A DNA stretch of 64,000 bases, from NCBI GenBank assembly GCA_008638375.1, contig CM018032.1, positions 54,852,882-54,916,881 on the forward strand, in the 5' to 3' direction. The position numbers were made by a program, and so were the translations under genes. Origin of the DNA: Nyssa sinensis. Its lineage: Eukaryota; Streptophyta; Magnoliopsida; Cornales; Nyssaceae. The notes beneath the pieces were generated by a model. It worked only from the letters and a program-made list of their open reading frames with translations, made no database searches and was not told the origin of the DNA. Position 1 is the stretch's first letter, and every line of letters begins with the position of its first letter. Positions 12,523-22,200 of this stretch are shown one piece after another.

Positions 12523-13371
12523 AAAAGTTTAAATTTTTTTTTTGTCATTTTTCTACCAACCGGGTGCATTTCAGAAATTTGATGGTTTAACTGTTCTAAC
12601 AAAAAAAGGATGGAAGCAGCCTCCATATGTTAATGTAGCATGGGGCATTTCCAATAGATTAGCTTAGCTAAAATAGCTAGCGTTGTCGGAAATGCTTCAA
12701 GTCACGAGACAATTAGTTATAAGAAGCCGTTTGGTGGCGTGATTGAGGAAAAAAATTGTGAGTTGCAATCGTAATTTTGGAGACGGATTTATTTATAATG
12801 AGACTAAAATTGCAAGTGGGGTTCACAATTTTCTCTCCTACTCATGCCATTAAATGATTTTTAAATCTTATATTTAAAAAAATTCTTAAATAAGATTTAC
12901 GAATTATTGTTATATGTATGTATTATGAGTTATTTTCTTTTAATAAGACATAATATATATAATATATATAATAAATATTATTAAAAAATATATTAACACA
13001 TGTATACTCACCATCTCCCATCATTTTGATCCCACTTTCGTCTTACAACTCTCACAAAAGGCAAAACCCATGTTGGTCCTGTAATAATATTTATCATTTT
13101 TATGAGAGAGGTGCAATAATAATTGAGTGAGTACCTGGATAAGAAGATAGCTCTCGCCGTCGAGGCCATTCTTGATGACTTTGAAGGTCTGGCCGTAGTA
13201 TATGAGGAATTTTTCAGCATCTTCCACCTTTGATATGTTCCCAACCCTCACACTGCCGGTGGCAGCATTCACACTTTCAAGCCACCCACAAGTGCAAAAC
13301 CAAACAACCACCAAGAAAACTTGCAGGCGAAACCCACAAGAGAAAGAAGAAGAGCATGCCTGTGAAGACAT
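1037..13371 (-). CDS. Secreted plant-conserved protein of unknown function, 11 exons, possible periplasmic-binding-protein-like fold
   Basis: Joined exons on the minus strand: 13371-13135, 7007-6905, 6573-6560, 5799-5581, 3860-3789, 3530-3441, 3189-3151, 2199-2095, 1736-1568, 1322-1212, 1116-1037. They total 1239 nt, or 412 aa plus stop, and every junction is GT-AG and in frame. The N-terminus has a likely signal peptide ending near residue 36 (hydrophobic core VFLVVVWF, cut near SVNA). From memory, this exon order spells a protein conserved in land plants with no assigned role (landmarks [60 protein letters not shown]). The C-terminal segment [14 protein letters not shown] resembles the end of bacterial siderophore or metal substrate-binding proteins. 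That link is inference; no ligand residue is identified. ATG 13371 is chosen because it directly precedes the signal peptide. Intron 1 (7008-13134) contains a copia element in the same orientation. A TATA-like stretch lies near 13420-13430. Confidence 0.82.
2884..3057. mobile_element. MITE copy A, in intron 7 of the secreted-protein gene
   Basis: A segment of about 175 bp begins near TTTAGTGGGACGGTCAC and ends near GTGACTGCCCCGCTGAA, which are imperfect inverted repeats. The inner part TCATCTGATGTGGTGTGA also recurs in two related copies (17047-17238 and 58158-58300). It has no coding capacity. Terminal inverted repeats plus three copies in 64 kb fit a non-autonomous DNA element. The superfamily is not assigned, because no clear target-site duplication was seen. 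Confidence 0.6.
3895..4277. repeat. Local repeat cluster in intron 4 of the secreted-protein gene
   Basis: The block TTCTATTCA...TGCCCATGGATAAATATAT occurs three times (about 3895-3972, 3973-4050 and 4171-4240). The block GTGTTGAAATGGTTGTCCCA follows the second and third copies (4057-4078 and 4253-4274). (TA)n tracts separate the units. This looks like segmental duplication associated with TA microsatellites. Confidence 0.7.
5214..5345 (+). repeat. Probable 3' remnant of a non-LTR retroelement
   Basis: The stretch has the pattern of a conserved plant retroelement tail: CATGTAGATGCAACCGAT, then CCCTAATAGTTGGGATAAGG, then a T/G-rich end (TTATTGAGTTGAGTT). Plant RTE-type LINE and related SINE 3' ends read very much like this. 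No reverse transcriptase is attached, so only the tail is present. It lies in intron 4 of the secreted-protein gene. Confidence 0.4.
6411..6447. repeat. 7-bp tandem repeat (TTGCCAA)n
   Basis: The unit TTGCCAA is repeated about five times, the last copies with one change. It lies in intron 3 of the secreted-protein gene, just downstream (in gene sense) of the microexon. Confidence 0.8.
6560..6573 (-). other. 14-nt microexon (exon 3) of the secreted-protein gene
   Basis: Exon 2 ends in phase 1 and exon 4 starts in phase 0, so 14 nt (modulo 3) must be supplied between them. On the minus strand TTTCTTTCTTCGAG is preceded by a pyrimidine-rich stretch ending CTCTCAG and followed by GTGAGGA. Inserted, it completes a Val codon and adds Ser-Phe-Phe-Glu, giving DFFP-VSFFE-LLGLL, which agrees with the family sequence as I remember it. 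Without it the frame is lost. Confidence 0.85.
7377..7747 (-). repeat. 3' LTR of the copia element
   Basis: In element orientation it runs from TGAGTTATT to TTTTTACA, so it keeps TG...CA ends. It aligns with the right LTR, sharing for example AAAATAAAATAAAGAGGGAA, ATACAAGCTTTACAA and ATATAAGGTAAGATGT. At 371 bp it is shorter than the other LTR, and the two differ at many positions, so the insertion is not recent. Confidence 0.88.
7748..7760 (-). other. Polypurine tract of the copia element
   Basis: On the minus strand TTGAGGGGAGTAT lies directly before the 3' LTR. This matches the usual plant copia polypurine tract and fixes the inner edge of that LTR. Confidence 0.8.
7761..9235 (-). pseudogene. 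Copia reverse transcriptase and RNase H, frameshifted
   Basis: The RT begins in one frame (9235-8831; landmarks [23 protein letters not shown]) and continues in another (8976-8155), so at least one frameshift separates the two. The catalytic motif YVDD is intact at 8718-8707. RNase H follows ([17 protein letters not shown]), then shifts frame again; the C-terminal [16 protein letters not shown] segment is in the 7994-7794 frame. The reading frame is broken in at least three places, so no full-length polyprotein could be made. Confidence 0.88.
9473..10873 (-). pseudogene. Copia protease and integrase, frameshifted
   Basis: The protease region carries [10 protein letters not shown] near 10832-10803. 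The family normally has Asp-Thr/Ser-Gly here; this copy has Asn (codon 10823-10821). Downstream protease landmarks ([14 protein letters not shown]) are in a different frame. Integrase core landmarks follow: [23 protein letters not shown] and, in a further frame, [20 protein letters not shown] and [18 protein letters not shown]. An in-frame 24-bp tandem duplication lies at 10316-10363. The region is clearly non-functional. Confidence 0.87.
10926..11888 (-). pseudogene. Copia gag remnant with zinc knuckle
   Basis: The N-terminal part (11888-11646) has the copia gag opening [10 protein letters not shown] and [10 protein letters not shown]. The middle is degraded with frame breaks. A CX2CX4HX4C zinc knuckle is intact at 11081-11040 ([14 protein letters not shown]). 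Gag normally packages element RNA; here it is broken. Confidence 0.85.
12017..12028 (-). other. Primer-binding site of the copia element
   Basis: Minus-strand TGGTGTCAGAGC lies directly against the inner end of the 5' LTR. It differs by one base from TGGTATCAGAGC, the usual plant copia site complementary to the 3' end of initiator methionine tRNA. Confidence 0.85.
12029..12432 (-). repeat. 5' LTR of the copia element
   Basis: In element orientation it runs from TGACGTTATT to TTTTTACA. At 404 bp it is 33 bp longer than its partner. Both boundaries are supported, by the adjacent primer-binding site on the inner side and TG...CA termini. Confidence 0.87.
12433..12520. repeat. (TA)n and (GT)n microsatellites beside the copia insertion
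   Basis: A short (AT)n and (GT)n run at 12433-12460 and a long (TA)n run at about 12481-12519 flank the outer edge of the 5' LTR. They probably mark a TA-rich integration site. Confidence 0.8.
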
Positions 13372-13753
13372 TGTCAAATGAAGATGAAACAAACAAACCC
13401 TTCTGGCTCAGATCAATAATATATATCTCTAGAGCCTGTAGCTAGGATGCATATATATAATAGCATGTAGAGGAAGCTGAAAGTTTCCCCTATGCTCTTT
13501 TCAATCCTTTCCAACCCCACCATGGCTATAGAGAGAGAGAGAGAGAGAGAGATCGAGTGTGTGTGTGTGTGTTGCCGCCTTTGGGATGTTATGGTATGGG
13601 TGATGGTGGGGTCATATCATTTGAACTGGTGCATGAACTATTTGATTACATATTTGTTTGCTTCTGTAGTGGTTGAAACAATTCTCACCCGTGAACCCAA
13701 TTTTTTGCCTTGTTTGTCTTCTTCTTTTCATCAAATTTCTGTTTGTTTTAATT

Positions 13754-13797
<44 letters not shown>

Positions 13798-15020
13798 CCT
13801 GTCTAGCACATGATATATATATAAATAATTTCCTGTCTAGCACCCATCATGTGCTGTGCACCACCACCACCAGTAGCTTATATTAAAAAATATCATGTGT
13901 TTCCTACCCTATAATTCTATATCTATTTCTGTCCAAAATCACAATCACATGTCGGAGAAGATGGATCACAGATGAACCAAAGATATATATATATATATAT
14001 ATATATATAAAGGAAAATAAATGCATAAATCATATGGTGATGAAAAGCTTGTAAAAGTTTACAGCTGTACATATTCACATACAGAATAAATATAGTTCTC
14101 TCTTGCTTCTAGAAAAAGAAAAACAAAAAGAGAATGAAAGTTTGGTGAAGTTACATCAAAATTCAAACGTAAGGTTAGTCTTAGCAGGAAATTTTTTGGG
14201 TGGGACTGGCACTTTAACGTGCTAATATATTATTTTAATAATACTATATTATAGTATAATATAATCAATTTCTTATAATAAAATATCATATATATATATA
14301 TATATATATATAATGTTACTATAAATAACATATCACACCACCGATGTTAGTGACATATCAGACCACCGATCTTAGTCATCAGACCCACTTTAAAGACTCG
14401 TCTAGCTGTATGTTCACAGACTACACAGTGAAAGCAAACAAATATTTATTTGGAAAGGAGGGCACCAGAAGCCCCTATAATGTGTGCAATGACAAAGTCA
14501 CACTTAAGAAAAGAAACAGCACCAAACTTTATTCTTCAAAGTGTTTTTTTCAAGAAAAAAATACTAAGGATGCAATTTGGGCATACCAAACTCGGGTTGA
14601 GTCATGTCTAAATTAAATACAAGTTATAAAATAGTTAATTCAAGTCCGATCCGAACCCGACTTTAAATCTGAAAATCTATTCCGAGCTTAGCTCGAATTA
14701 AAATTCATTAATATTGAATTTAACTCGGACCCGACCCAAATTCGATTATTAATTTCAGTTTTTAAATTTTATTTACTATTTTTTTAATAAATTGTTATAT
14801 TTATTTTTCATAATTTTGATTATACACTAAAAATTTTAATAATTTCTCTTAATTTCTTCTTGTAAAAGAAATACATAATCGTTAAAATAATTCCTTCAAC
14901 ACAATTTAATATTGAAAAAATATTAAAGGCTAACAAGTTTTTGAAATCATAAAAAATAAATGGTAATTCTTGTAAGGAAATCTTATTAATCTAAAGATGG
15001 ATAGTTAAAATATAAAAAAT

Positions 15021-15550
15021 AGGAAAAAAATACTAAAAGGTGCTTAAAATAAAATTTTGTATCCAAAAAGTCCATAATTATTTTTTCTATCTAAAAGATC
15101 TAAAAAGAAACTTTTACTACAACAAAGTCCAACAATAAACTTTCATCTTAACATCGTTAAAAAATAATATTAATTAAATTAAAATAGCCTTCAAGATACA
15201 TTTAAAAATACTAAATAATTTATAAAATAAGTTTTTCAATCTTAAAAAATACATAACATTTTTTTATTTATCTAGAAGGCCTAAAAAATAAATTTTTACT
15301 TCATAAAATATTATGATTTTTTTGGATTGAGGAATTTATTTTATATACTTTTAGTATTTTTTTAAAAATATATTTTGAAGGTTATTTTAGTCTAATCAAT
15401 AATATTTTTTAACATGTGTTAAGATAGGAAGTTAACAATTGAACTTTTTAATAATAAAAGTTTTTTATTGGGATTTTTAAGATAGAAAAAAATAATCGTG
15501 AACCTTTTGGATTAAAGATTCTATTATAAGAACTTTTAGTATTTTTTCCT
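15021..15550. mobile_element. Foldback (long inverted repeat) element, copy 1
   Basis: The left edge AGGAAAAAAATACTAAAAGG and the right edge CTTTTAGTATTTTTTCCT are inverted repeats. The internal words continue in mirrored order: AATAATATTAATTAAATTAAA on the left against TCTAATCAATAATATTTTTTA on the right, and CTTTTGGATTAAAG against the left-side TATCCAAAAAG. The arms span roughly 200 bp each. A second copy of the whole unit lies at 20107-20636. It has no coding capacity. Confidence 0.65.
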
Positions 15551-17046
15551 AAAAAATATAGTATATAAAATATTGAATTCGGATTCGAGTTTTTAAAGTG
15601 GTAACTCAAGTCCAACCTTAATTTAGATCTGACTTGAATTTTTTTGTTCAAGCCCAACCCAAATTATAAAAGATGAAGTCCAAGTCCTAAAAAAATTCAG
15701 CTCGTTCTCAAGTTAGCTCACCTAAGTTGCACCCCTAAAAAATACTAAATATTCTTAGATTATCTCAACTCATTTTCTTAATCGCTAAGCACAAGATTGT
15801 AAGAGTCATTGTAATAAATATATGTGAGTTTTACTATCTTGTGTCTAACCATGAATAGATAAACTCACTTGTAAAGAGAGAATTGAGACTCCAAGTATAT
15901 ATTATAGACATCAAATTTTTTCAATGCTCAATTATAATAAGAAAAATGCTATATATTCTCAATTTATCTCTCTAATTATATTTTTAATGTGATATGTAAG
16001 AATATGATAGATTTGAGTCTCACAAAATATGATTTTTAAAATCATTATATTTTGACACATTATATTAAAGATACAATTAAAAATACTTATCACTACTTTT
16101 ATAATAAATGCATGTATTTAATCACCGAATATTGTTTGAATTGTCATATGGTGAATTTTAAAGAGGTTTTCTTTGGTGGCTTATAAGGATTTATTGGACT
16201 CAAGTTCCCATTCTATGGATGTCCACATATGTAATATTGTCTATAAATATCTTTTGCACTAATGAATAAATGTTCTCTGTTTTTTGGGTTGAAATTCATA
16301 ATATTCTTTTGTCTTTCTCTCTCTGCACTATATATATTGGCCTCTATTCCCTCTCTTACCTCCCTCGTTTTGAGGAAAAGAAATTTTCCTTCCAAATTGT
16401 GCGAAGGAAAAAAAATTAAAAAAAAAATTTCCTCCTAAATTTCTAAACCCTCCCCCTCCCCTTCTCATGTTTTTTTCTAGCTCCGCCCTTGCTTGTCTCC
16501 TTTCCTCTCTTCCTCCACCAATCCCTTTTTTTTTTTTTTTCAATTTTTAATTTTTATTATTGGCATGACTTGAAAGACCCCATCAACACCTTCTAAGTTG
16601 CAAGAAGATATACTTCTCAACTGAAGATGCTAGTTGTTAGTTAAACGCCAAGCAAAGAATCTGAAGGTTCTATGTCAAGAGCACACTCAACCTTAAGGAC
16701 TATCTTGAGCAGCAAACACTACATTAGGCAGGCAGAGGAGTGCAAAAATGGATCATTCTTATACCAAGACTTCAAACTAAAAGGCAATATATTTCCAAAT
16801 CCTGCTACTGATCTCTTAACAAGAAACACCCCAATTCCACCTCATTATGAAGAGACTGCTTTTCCAAACACTAGTTAGTAAAGCATGGGAAGCCTTGTCA
16901 AGAAAACCTATCTTTAGATTATTAATTGACAAAAATGTTACACACAATGGATATTTCAGCATTAAGCCTACAACAACTCAACAAGAATAATAACTCAAGC
17001 ATGTCATTCTATGAAACCAACCTTTTATCACCGAGCATCCTTTGAC

Positions 17047-17238
17047 GAGAAGTTATTCAGTGGGATGGTCACTCCATGTCAATATTTGATGTATTGTAAT
17101 TTTTTCACACAAATTTTATAATTTTTCTTGAAATCATAGAATTTTTTTATGGTAAATATAAAAAAAGCAATAAACTTTGTCAAAGATTGACACGCCACAT
17201 TAGATAATGATTTGGTGTGACCGTTCTACTAAATTTCT
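17047..17238. mobile_element. MITE copy B
   Basis: The left end GAAGTTATTCAGTGGGATGG and right end GTGTGACCGTTCTACTAAAT are inverted repeats. The inner left TCAATATTTGATGT and inner right ACATTAGATAATGA extend the terminal repeats to about 40 bp. It matches copies A (2884-3057) and C (58158-58300). Confidence 0.62.
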
Positions 17239-18021
17239 CCCCTCCACCCAGCATAAAATTTGTATTTCTCAACTTAGGCTCAGCAAAGAGAAACAACACG
17301 CTTTAAATTAATTTATCCATCTAACAATTTAGTCTACTCAATTTTGTGCAACTTTTGCAGCTAACGCAGTACAAAATGAAGGAGAATCAAACACACCGAA
17401 TTTCTTATAAGTAATTGATGCAGGGATTACTCACCTAATAAGATAAGAATTCTTTAATTTTGAAATTGAAATATTAGTGATCAGTTGTATAGTAATGACT
17501 GAATACATTACATTTATAAGTCTAAGTGACTACCAATCTGAATACGAATTTTCTAATTCTATGCTAAACCTATTACAAATAGGAAACTAGAAAATCTAGA
17601 AAATAGAAAAAATTTGAAATAAAAAAAAAATAGAAAAGAAAAGATAGCCACAAATAGAACCCTAATTAAAATTTCCTAAACAAAGTAATTACAAATCTAA
17701 AACTTACTATAAATGATAAAAAATAATTTGATTAAAGGTTTAAACGAAGGAATTTGGTCGAAATCTATCTTAGGCCATAGATAAAGTCATTGGATATTTT
17801 CCGTCTCACCATTTTAAGTCAAAGTAGGATCTCAGTTTGGAATGAGACTTGTAGAGCTCCTATTGCTCCACAAATGTTTCAACAACTGTGTTCTACATCA
17901 TCTCCTAAGTATCGAAATATCGAGAGCCCAAAATTTTTGCCAAGTAATTACATAAAACAAAAAATAAGTTAAAGAAATAAAAACATTATCTTAGATATGT
18001 CATATTATTGTTATTAGGATT

Positions 18022-18340
18022 GTAAAACGAGCCAAACTATTCTAGTTCAGAATATGATTGGTTCGGTTAAAGGCTCGTTCGAGATTGGTTCACAAGATAA
18101 ACAAGTTAAACGTAAATATATTTTTAGTCTCATTAATTTTTTGAACTCGGCTCGTTAAATAAAAAAATAATTTAATACTATATAAAAAAAATCAAATTAC
18201 TTGAGCTCACTCTTAATCGACTCGTTCGTGATTGACTCAAAAAATTAAGAAATTGAGTTTGAATACAATTCAAAACTTATTTATTTTAATGAACCAAACT
18301 TAAACAACTCACTACTCAGTTTATTTACACCCTTAATTTT
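18022..18340. repeat. Dispersed repeat R1, copy 1
   Basis: A block of about 320 bp runs from GTAAAACGAGCCAAACTATTC to TTATTTACACCC. Its ordered words (GGTTCACAAGATAAACAAGT, TAATACTATATAAAAAAAAT, TTGAATACAATTCAAAACTT) recur in the same order at 45330-45665 and, in part, at 59826-60055. Such GAGC/CTCG-rich blocks are common dispersed repeats in plants; the class is unknown. Confidence 0.6.
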
Positions 18341-19241
18341 TATTGCTTCATCAATGTTTTCCCATCTTTAAGAATTGGGACCACTAGCTCACGAGTATGC
18401 TCTCTGTCAAGCTGATATTGACAAGAATATGACATAATGGGAGAAAATCAGATCAATTATGGGGTGAAATGACAAAAGAATTCTTAATAATTCTCCCAAA
18501 GTTATTCACACGATTATAATGGAAAAGTTTAGAAGACGCACTTTTTAAGATCATACATAAAGTCTAATAGATATATGAAAAACGGTACGTATGTCTAATT
18601 TATATTTTCAGTTGTATTCTTAATGTGATATTTCATTATGTGATATATTTGAATTTCATGAGATATAATTTTTAAAGTTGTTATATCTTAGTACATCATA
18701 TTAAAATATAATTGTAAGATATAAATTAAAAATACCTAACACAACTCTCTATTTATATGGTGAGAGAGAGTCACATGCACATTATAAGTTACAAAAGTAT
18801 TTGCCATGGATTGGCTGTGCCCAAAATAGATGGATTGATTATAAACAACATTATTGAACCCAAGTATGTCAATGTTGTCGGTACAAAAGTTTCCAAGCCA
18901 CCAAACCAACCAACAATGGAATCCATAGGATGAGACCCGTGACTAAGAAATAGATATACATATCCACACATTAATCTGCTTGAATAACAGTCATTCATTG
19001 ATGTAAATCAATGTAAAAAAATACAATTATATTAAGATATTTCACTTCAAATTTAGGGGAAGGCTACGTTATGACTTCCAATTTAACAAACTATATGTGG
19101 TTAGTGACAAAATAAAATCATGAATCTAAGAGTTAGTTTGGCAGTAGGGGGAGAAGAAAAATGCGGGCTAATTAATCCCGTCATCTTTTAACAGAGGTCC
19201 TGCAATTTGAAGTTTCCTACGCAATGCCAAACAAGTATAAG

Positions 19242-22200
19242 TCAAGGAGAATATACAACATGGTGAACCCAGATGGTACAAAGAGTCAAAACAATGGTCA
19301 GGTAAGGCCATATCTTGTTCAAAAAAACACTAGAAATGCTCCCTCCTACCATGTCACCAGACCAAACCTTGTTTTCCTCACAATTCCACTTTACTCTTCC
19401 ATTTTTCTTTATTTTCTTCATCTTGATAGAGCAATCTTCCTCTCTTCTCTCCATGGTTTTGCTAGCGGTGGCATGAAACCCATCTCTCAACTTCTCATGA
19501 TCCTCCAAATGCTCCCCAAGATAAATGCAATAACTCAAAAGAAGTGCAATTGTAAAGATGATAGAGCTGACTATTTTCCTCCATGGCTTCATAGATTCTT
19601 GGGTTCTACTGAACATTTTCTTTGCAAATTCCTTGAACCTTGTTTGGGAATCTGCTTTTGCTATGGGGTATTCATGCATCATTGCTGGATTTAGATGGAC
19701 CTTAACTGTCTCTGAAGGCACAATTTGGTGAAAGAATGTCTCAGCTACTGGGCGAGTCCAAACAAACATTCCATGATTGACTTCAACTTTGTCATAAACT
19801 TCAAAGCTTGGAGTACTAGAAAAATCATCAGCAACATCTCCGTCATCTAAAAAATTATCATTATGATTTGGGTTATCATTGGCAAATCCAAGTGAGAAAT
19901 CACCTACTTCTGTGTTATTGAATTCATTGATGTTGTCATGATGATCAGTTTGATCACCTGCAATCAATCAAATCATTGTCAGTGAATAATATAATAAATA
20001 AAAAAGAAAATGACAAATTACACTGTCTCTATAAAATTTTTAATAATTAGAATGATATCTCTTGCTGTGCTACAAATTATAAATATTTTATTCAGTTAAA
20101 TTTTTGAGAAAAATATTTAAAAATTCTTAAAATAAATTTTCAATCCAAAACATTTATGATAAGTTTTTTTAGTCTAAAAATTATACTTTTGATACAAAAA
20201 AGTCAAATTGTTAATTTTTATTTTAACACTGTTATAAAATATTATTGATTATACTAAAATGATTTTTAAAATATATTTTAGAAGAAAAATAATATTAAAA
20301 AATATACAAAATAAATTTACAATTCCAAAAATCATAACATTTTATAAAGTAAAAATTTATATTTTAGGCATTCTAGATAAATAAAAAATGTTATTTTTTT
20401 TTTATTGAAGAATTTGGTATATCTATTATTTAGTATTTTTTAAAATGTATTTTGAATGTTATTTTAATCTAATCAATAATATTTTTTAACAGTGTTTAGA
20501 TAAAAGTTAACAATTAAACTTTTTTATATTAAAAATTTCTTTTTAAGATCTTTTAAATAGAAAAAATATATCATGAATTTTTTGGATTAAAAAAATTATT
20601 TTAAGAACTTTTTAGTATCTTTTCCTAAATTTTTTTCAAAATGATAAAACAACCACTTTCATTTTTTTTTATATTTTTAAAATTTTGATCATTTTTATTG
20701 TTTTCATTTTCAAAAAAATATTAATTACAATTTTAAATTTATTTTTATATAAAATAAAAATAATTTATTTACTTTAAACTTATTTTTATATAAAATAAAA
20801 AAAAAGTTCTTTAAAAAAAATTGATCAAAATTAAAAAAAAAAAAAAAAAGAAAGTGGTAGTTTTATTATTTTGAAAAAAAAATTGATTAAAGGGAGATAT
20901 TTGTAATTTATCAATAAAAATAAAAAATGTTAGTATAATTTTAAAATTTTTTAAAAATATTAATATAGTTATAAAAAATTCTAAAAAAACATCAATCTAA
21001 TTTACCAAAAAGAAGAAGAAGGTGTCATTGACATGGGAAATGGGGACAGAAAGCAAGGTTAAATTACCTTGGACTCCATGCTCTTCCCTTCTTTGAAAAC
21101 TTGAAATATTTTCTATTGGAACTGTCTTGTATTCTTCCAAGAAGCTCTGTACAATACAAGCAAAGTTCATAAACAAAATTCTGTTTGTTTCAAAGGAAAA
21201 TGATTCCATGACAAGAAGTGCATTCTCTAAATGTTTGTTATTACTAAAGTAAATTACCTTGTCCAGTTCTTCGTTTGACATTCCCACCCATCTCAAGTTC
21301 TCAACCATTCTCTCAGTTTTGAATTCTTCATCCAAATCTCCAATCTCTATAGACCTAGGATTCTGATCATCTTCCCTGAGTTTCTCCATAAATGTCGAAG
21401 TACTAGCATTATGAATTTGGTAATTAGAAGGAGAATGAAAGGAAAAATCTTCAGAAGGAGCATAATTTCCGCCCCATGAATCTTGACTAATCAGTTCCCT
21501 AGAAGCATGAGCAACAGAAAGAATTTCCTGCAATATGTCTTGTTCATTTGTGTTTCCATGGATGGAACTTGATTGTGGCATTTTTATAGGGATGAATTCA
21601 GAATGCACTGGGAAATCCTGCACCTCCAATGGAGGAATTGAGAGCCGATGCTGCATTCTTGCACACTCCAATGCTATATCAACCTGAAAACCGATGGAAA
21701 AATTAATTATTAGGTATATATATAAGCACAGGGGCGGAGCCGGAAAAAAATATTTAAAATTTTAGAGGGCTTGAATTTTTTGGGGGGAGAAATTTTAGGT
21801 GGGATTTTTTTTTTCAAATTAGAATAATTTTACATGTAATTTTCTTTTTCAAAGAGGAAGATAATAGGAAGAAATAATTTTCTCAAAGAGAAAGATGATA
21901 GGAAAAAAATTTTAGGGGGAGAAGTATTTATTTTCCTTAGTTTTTAAACTTTCTTAACTACCAAACAAAGCTTAAATGAAAATTTTTTTAACAAAAAACA
22001 CGAAAACCTCTGCCTCTGCGCATAGAAAATTTTTTAGCAACCAAAAAAAAAATTAAAGGAGAAAATTTCTCTAGAAGGCATCCAAATTGATCAAATAAAT
22101 GGCAAGGAAAATTTTCTTAGCATTCAAATAAAGATTAAAGTATAAAATTTTCAAGAAATCATCAAATTTAATGGTTTAAAAATTAAGATAGTTAATGGGT

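Larger units (their letters stand above)
13372..19241. other. 5.9-kb intergenic region with repeats, no gene supported
   Basis: The start includes the promoter and 5' UTR of the secreted-protein gene. Microsatellites include (GA)n at 13530-13553, (GT)n at 13557-13572, and (TA)n at about 13757-13793, 13981-14010 and 14288-14312. The phrase ATTTCCTGTCTAGCAC is duplicated at 13793-13808 and 13827-13842. A foldback element (15021-15550), a MITE (17047-17238) and a dispersed repeat (18022-18340) are listed separately. Short open frames here show no family similarity that I recognise. Confidence 0.6.

Noticed and set aside
13492..13809. Open frames of 65-100 codons
   Set aside because: They run through (GA)n, (GT)n and (TA)n microsatellites and encode simple repeats.
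19224..19694. 156-codon plus-strand open frame
   Set aside because: It is antisense to the last exon of the NAC gene, whose minus-strand frame is well supported.
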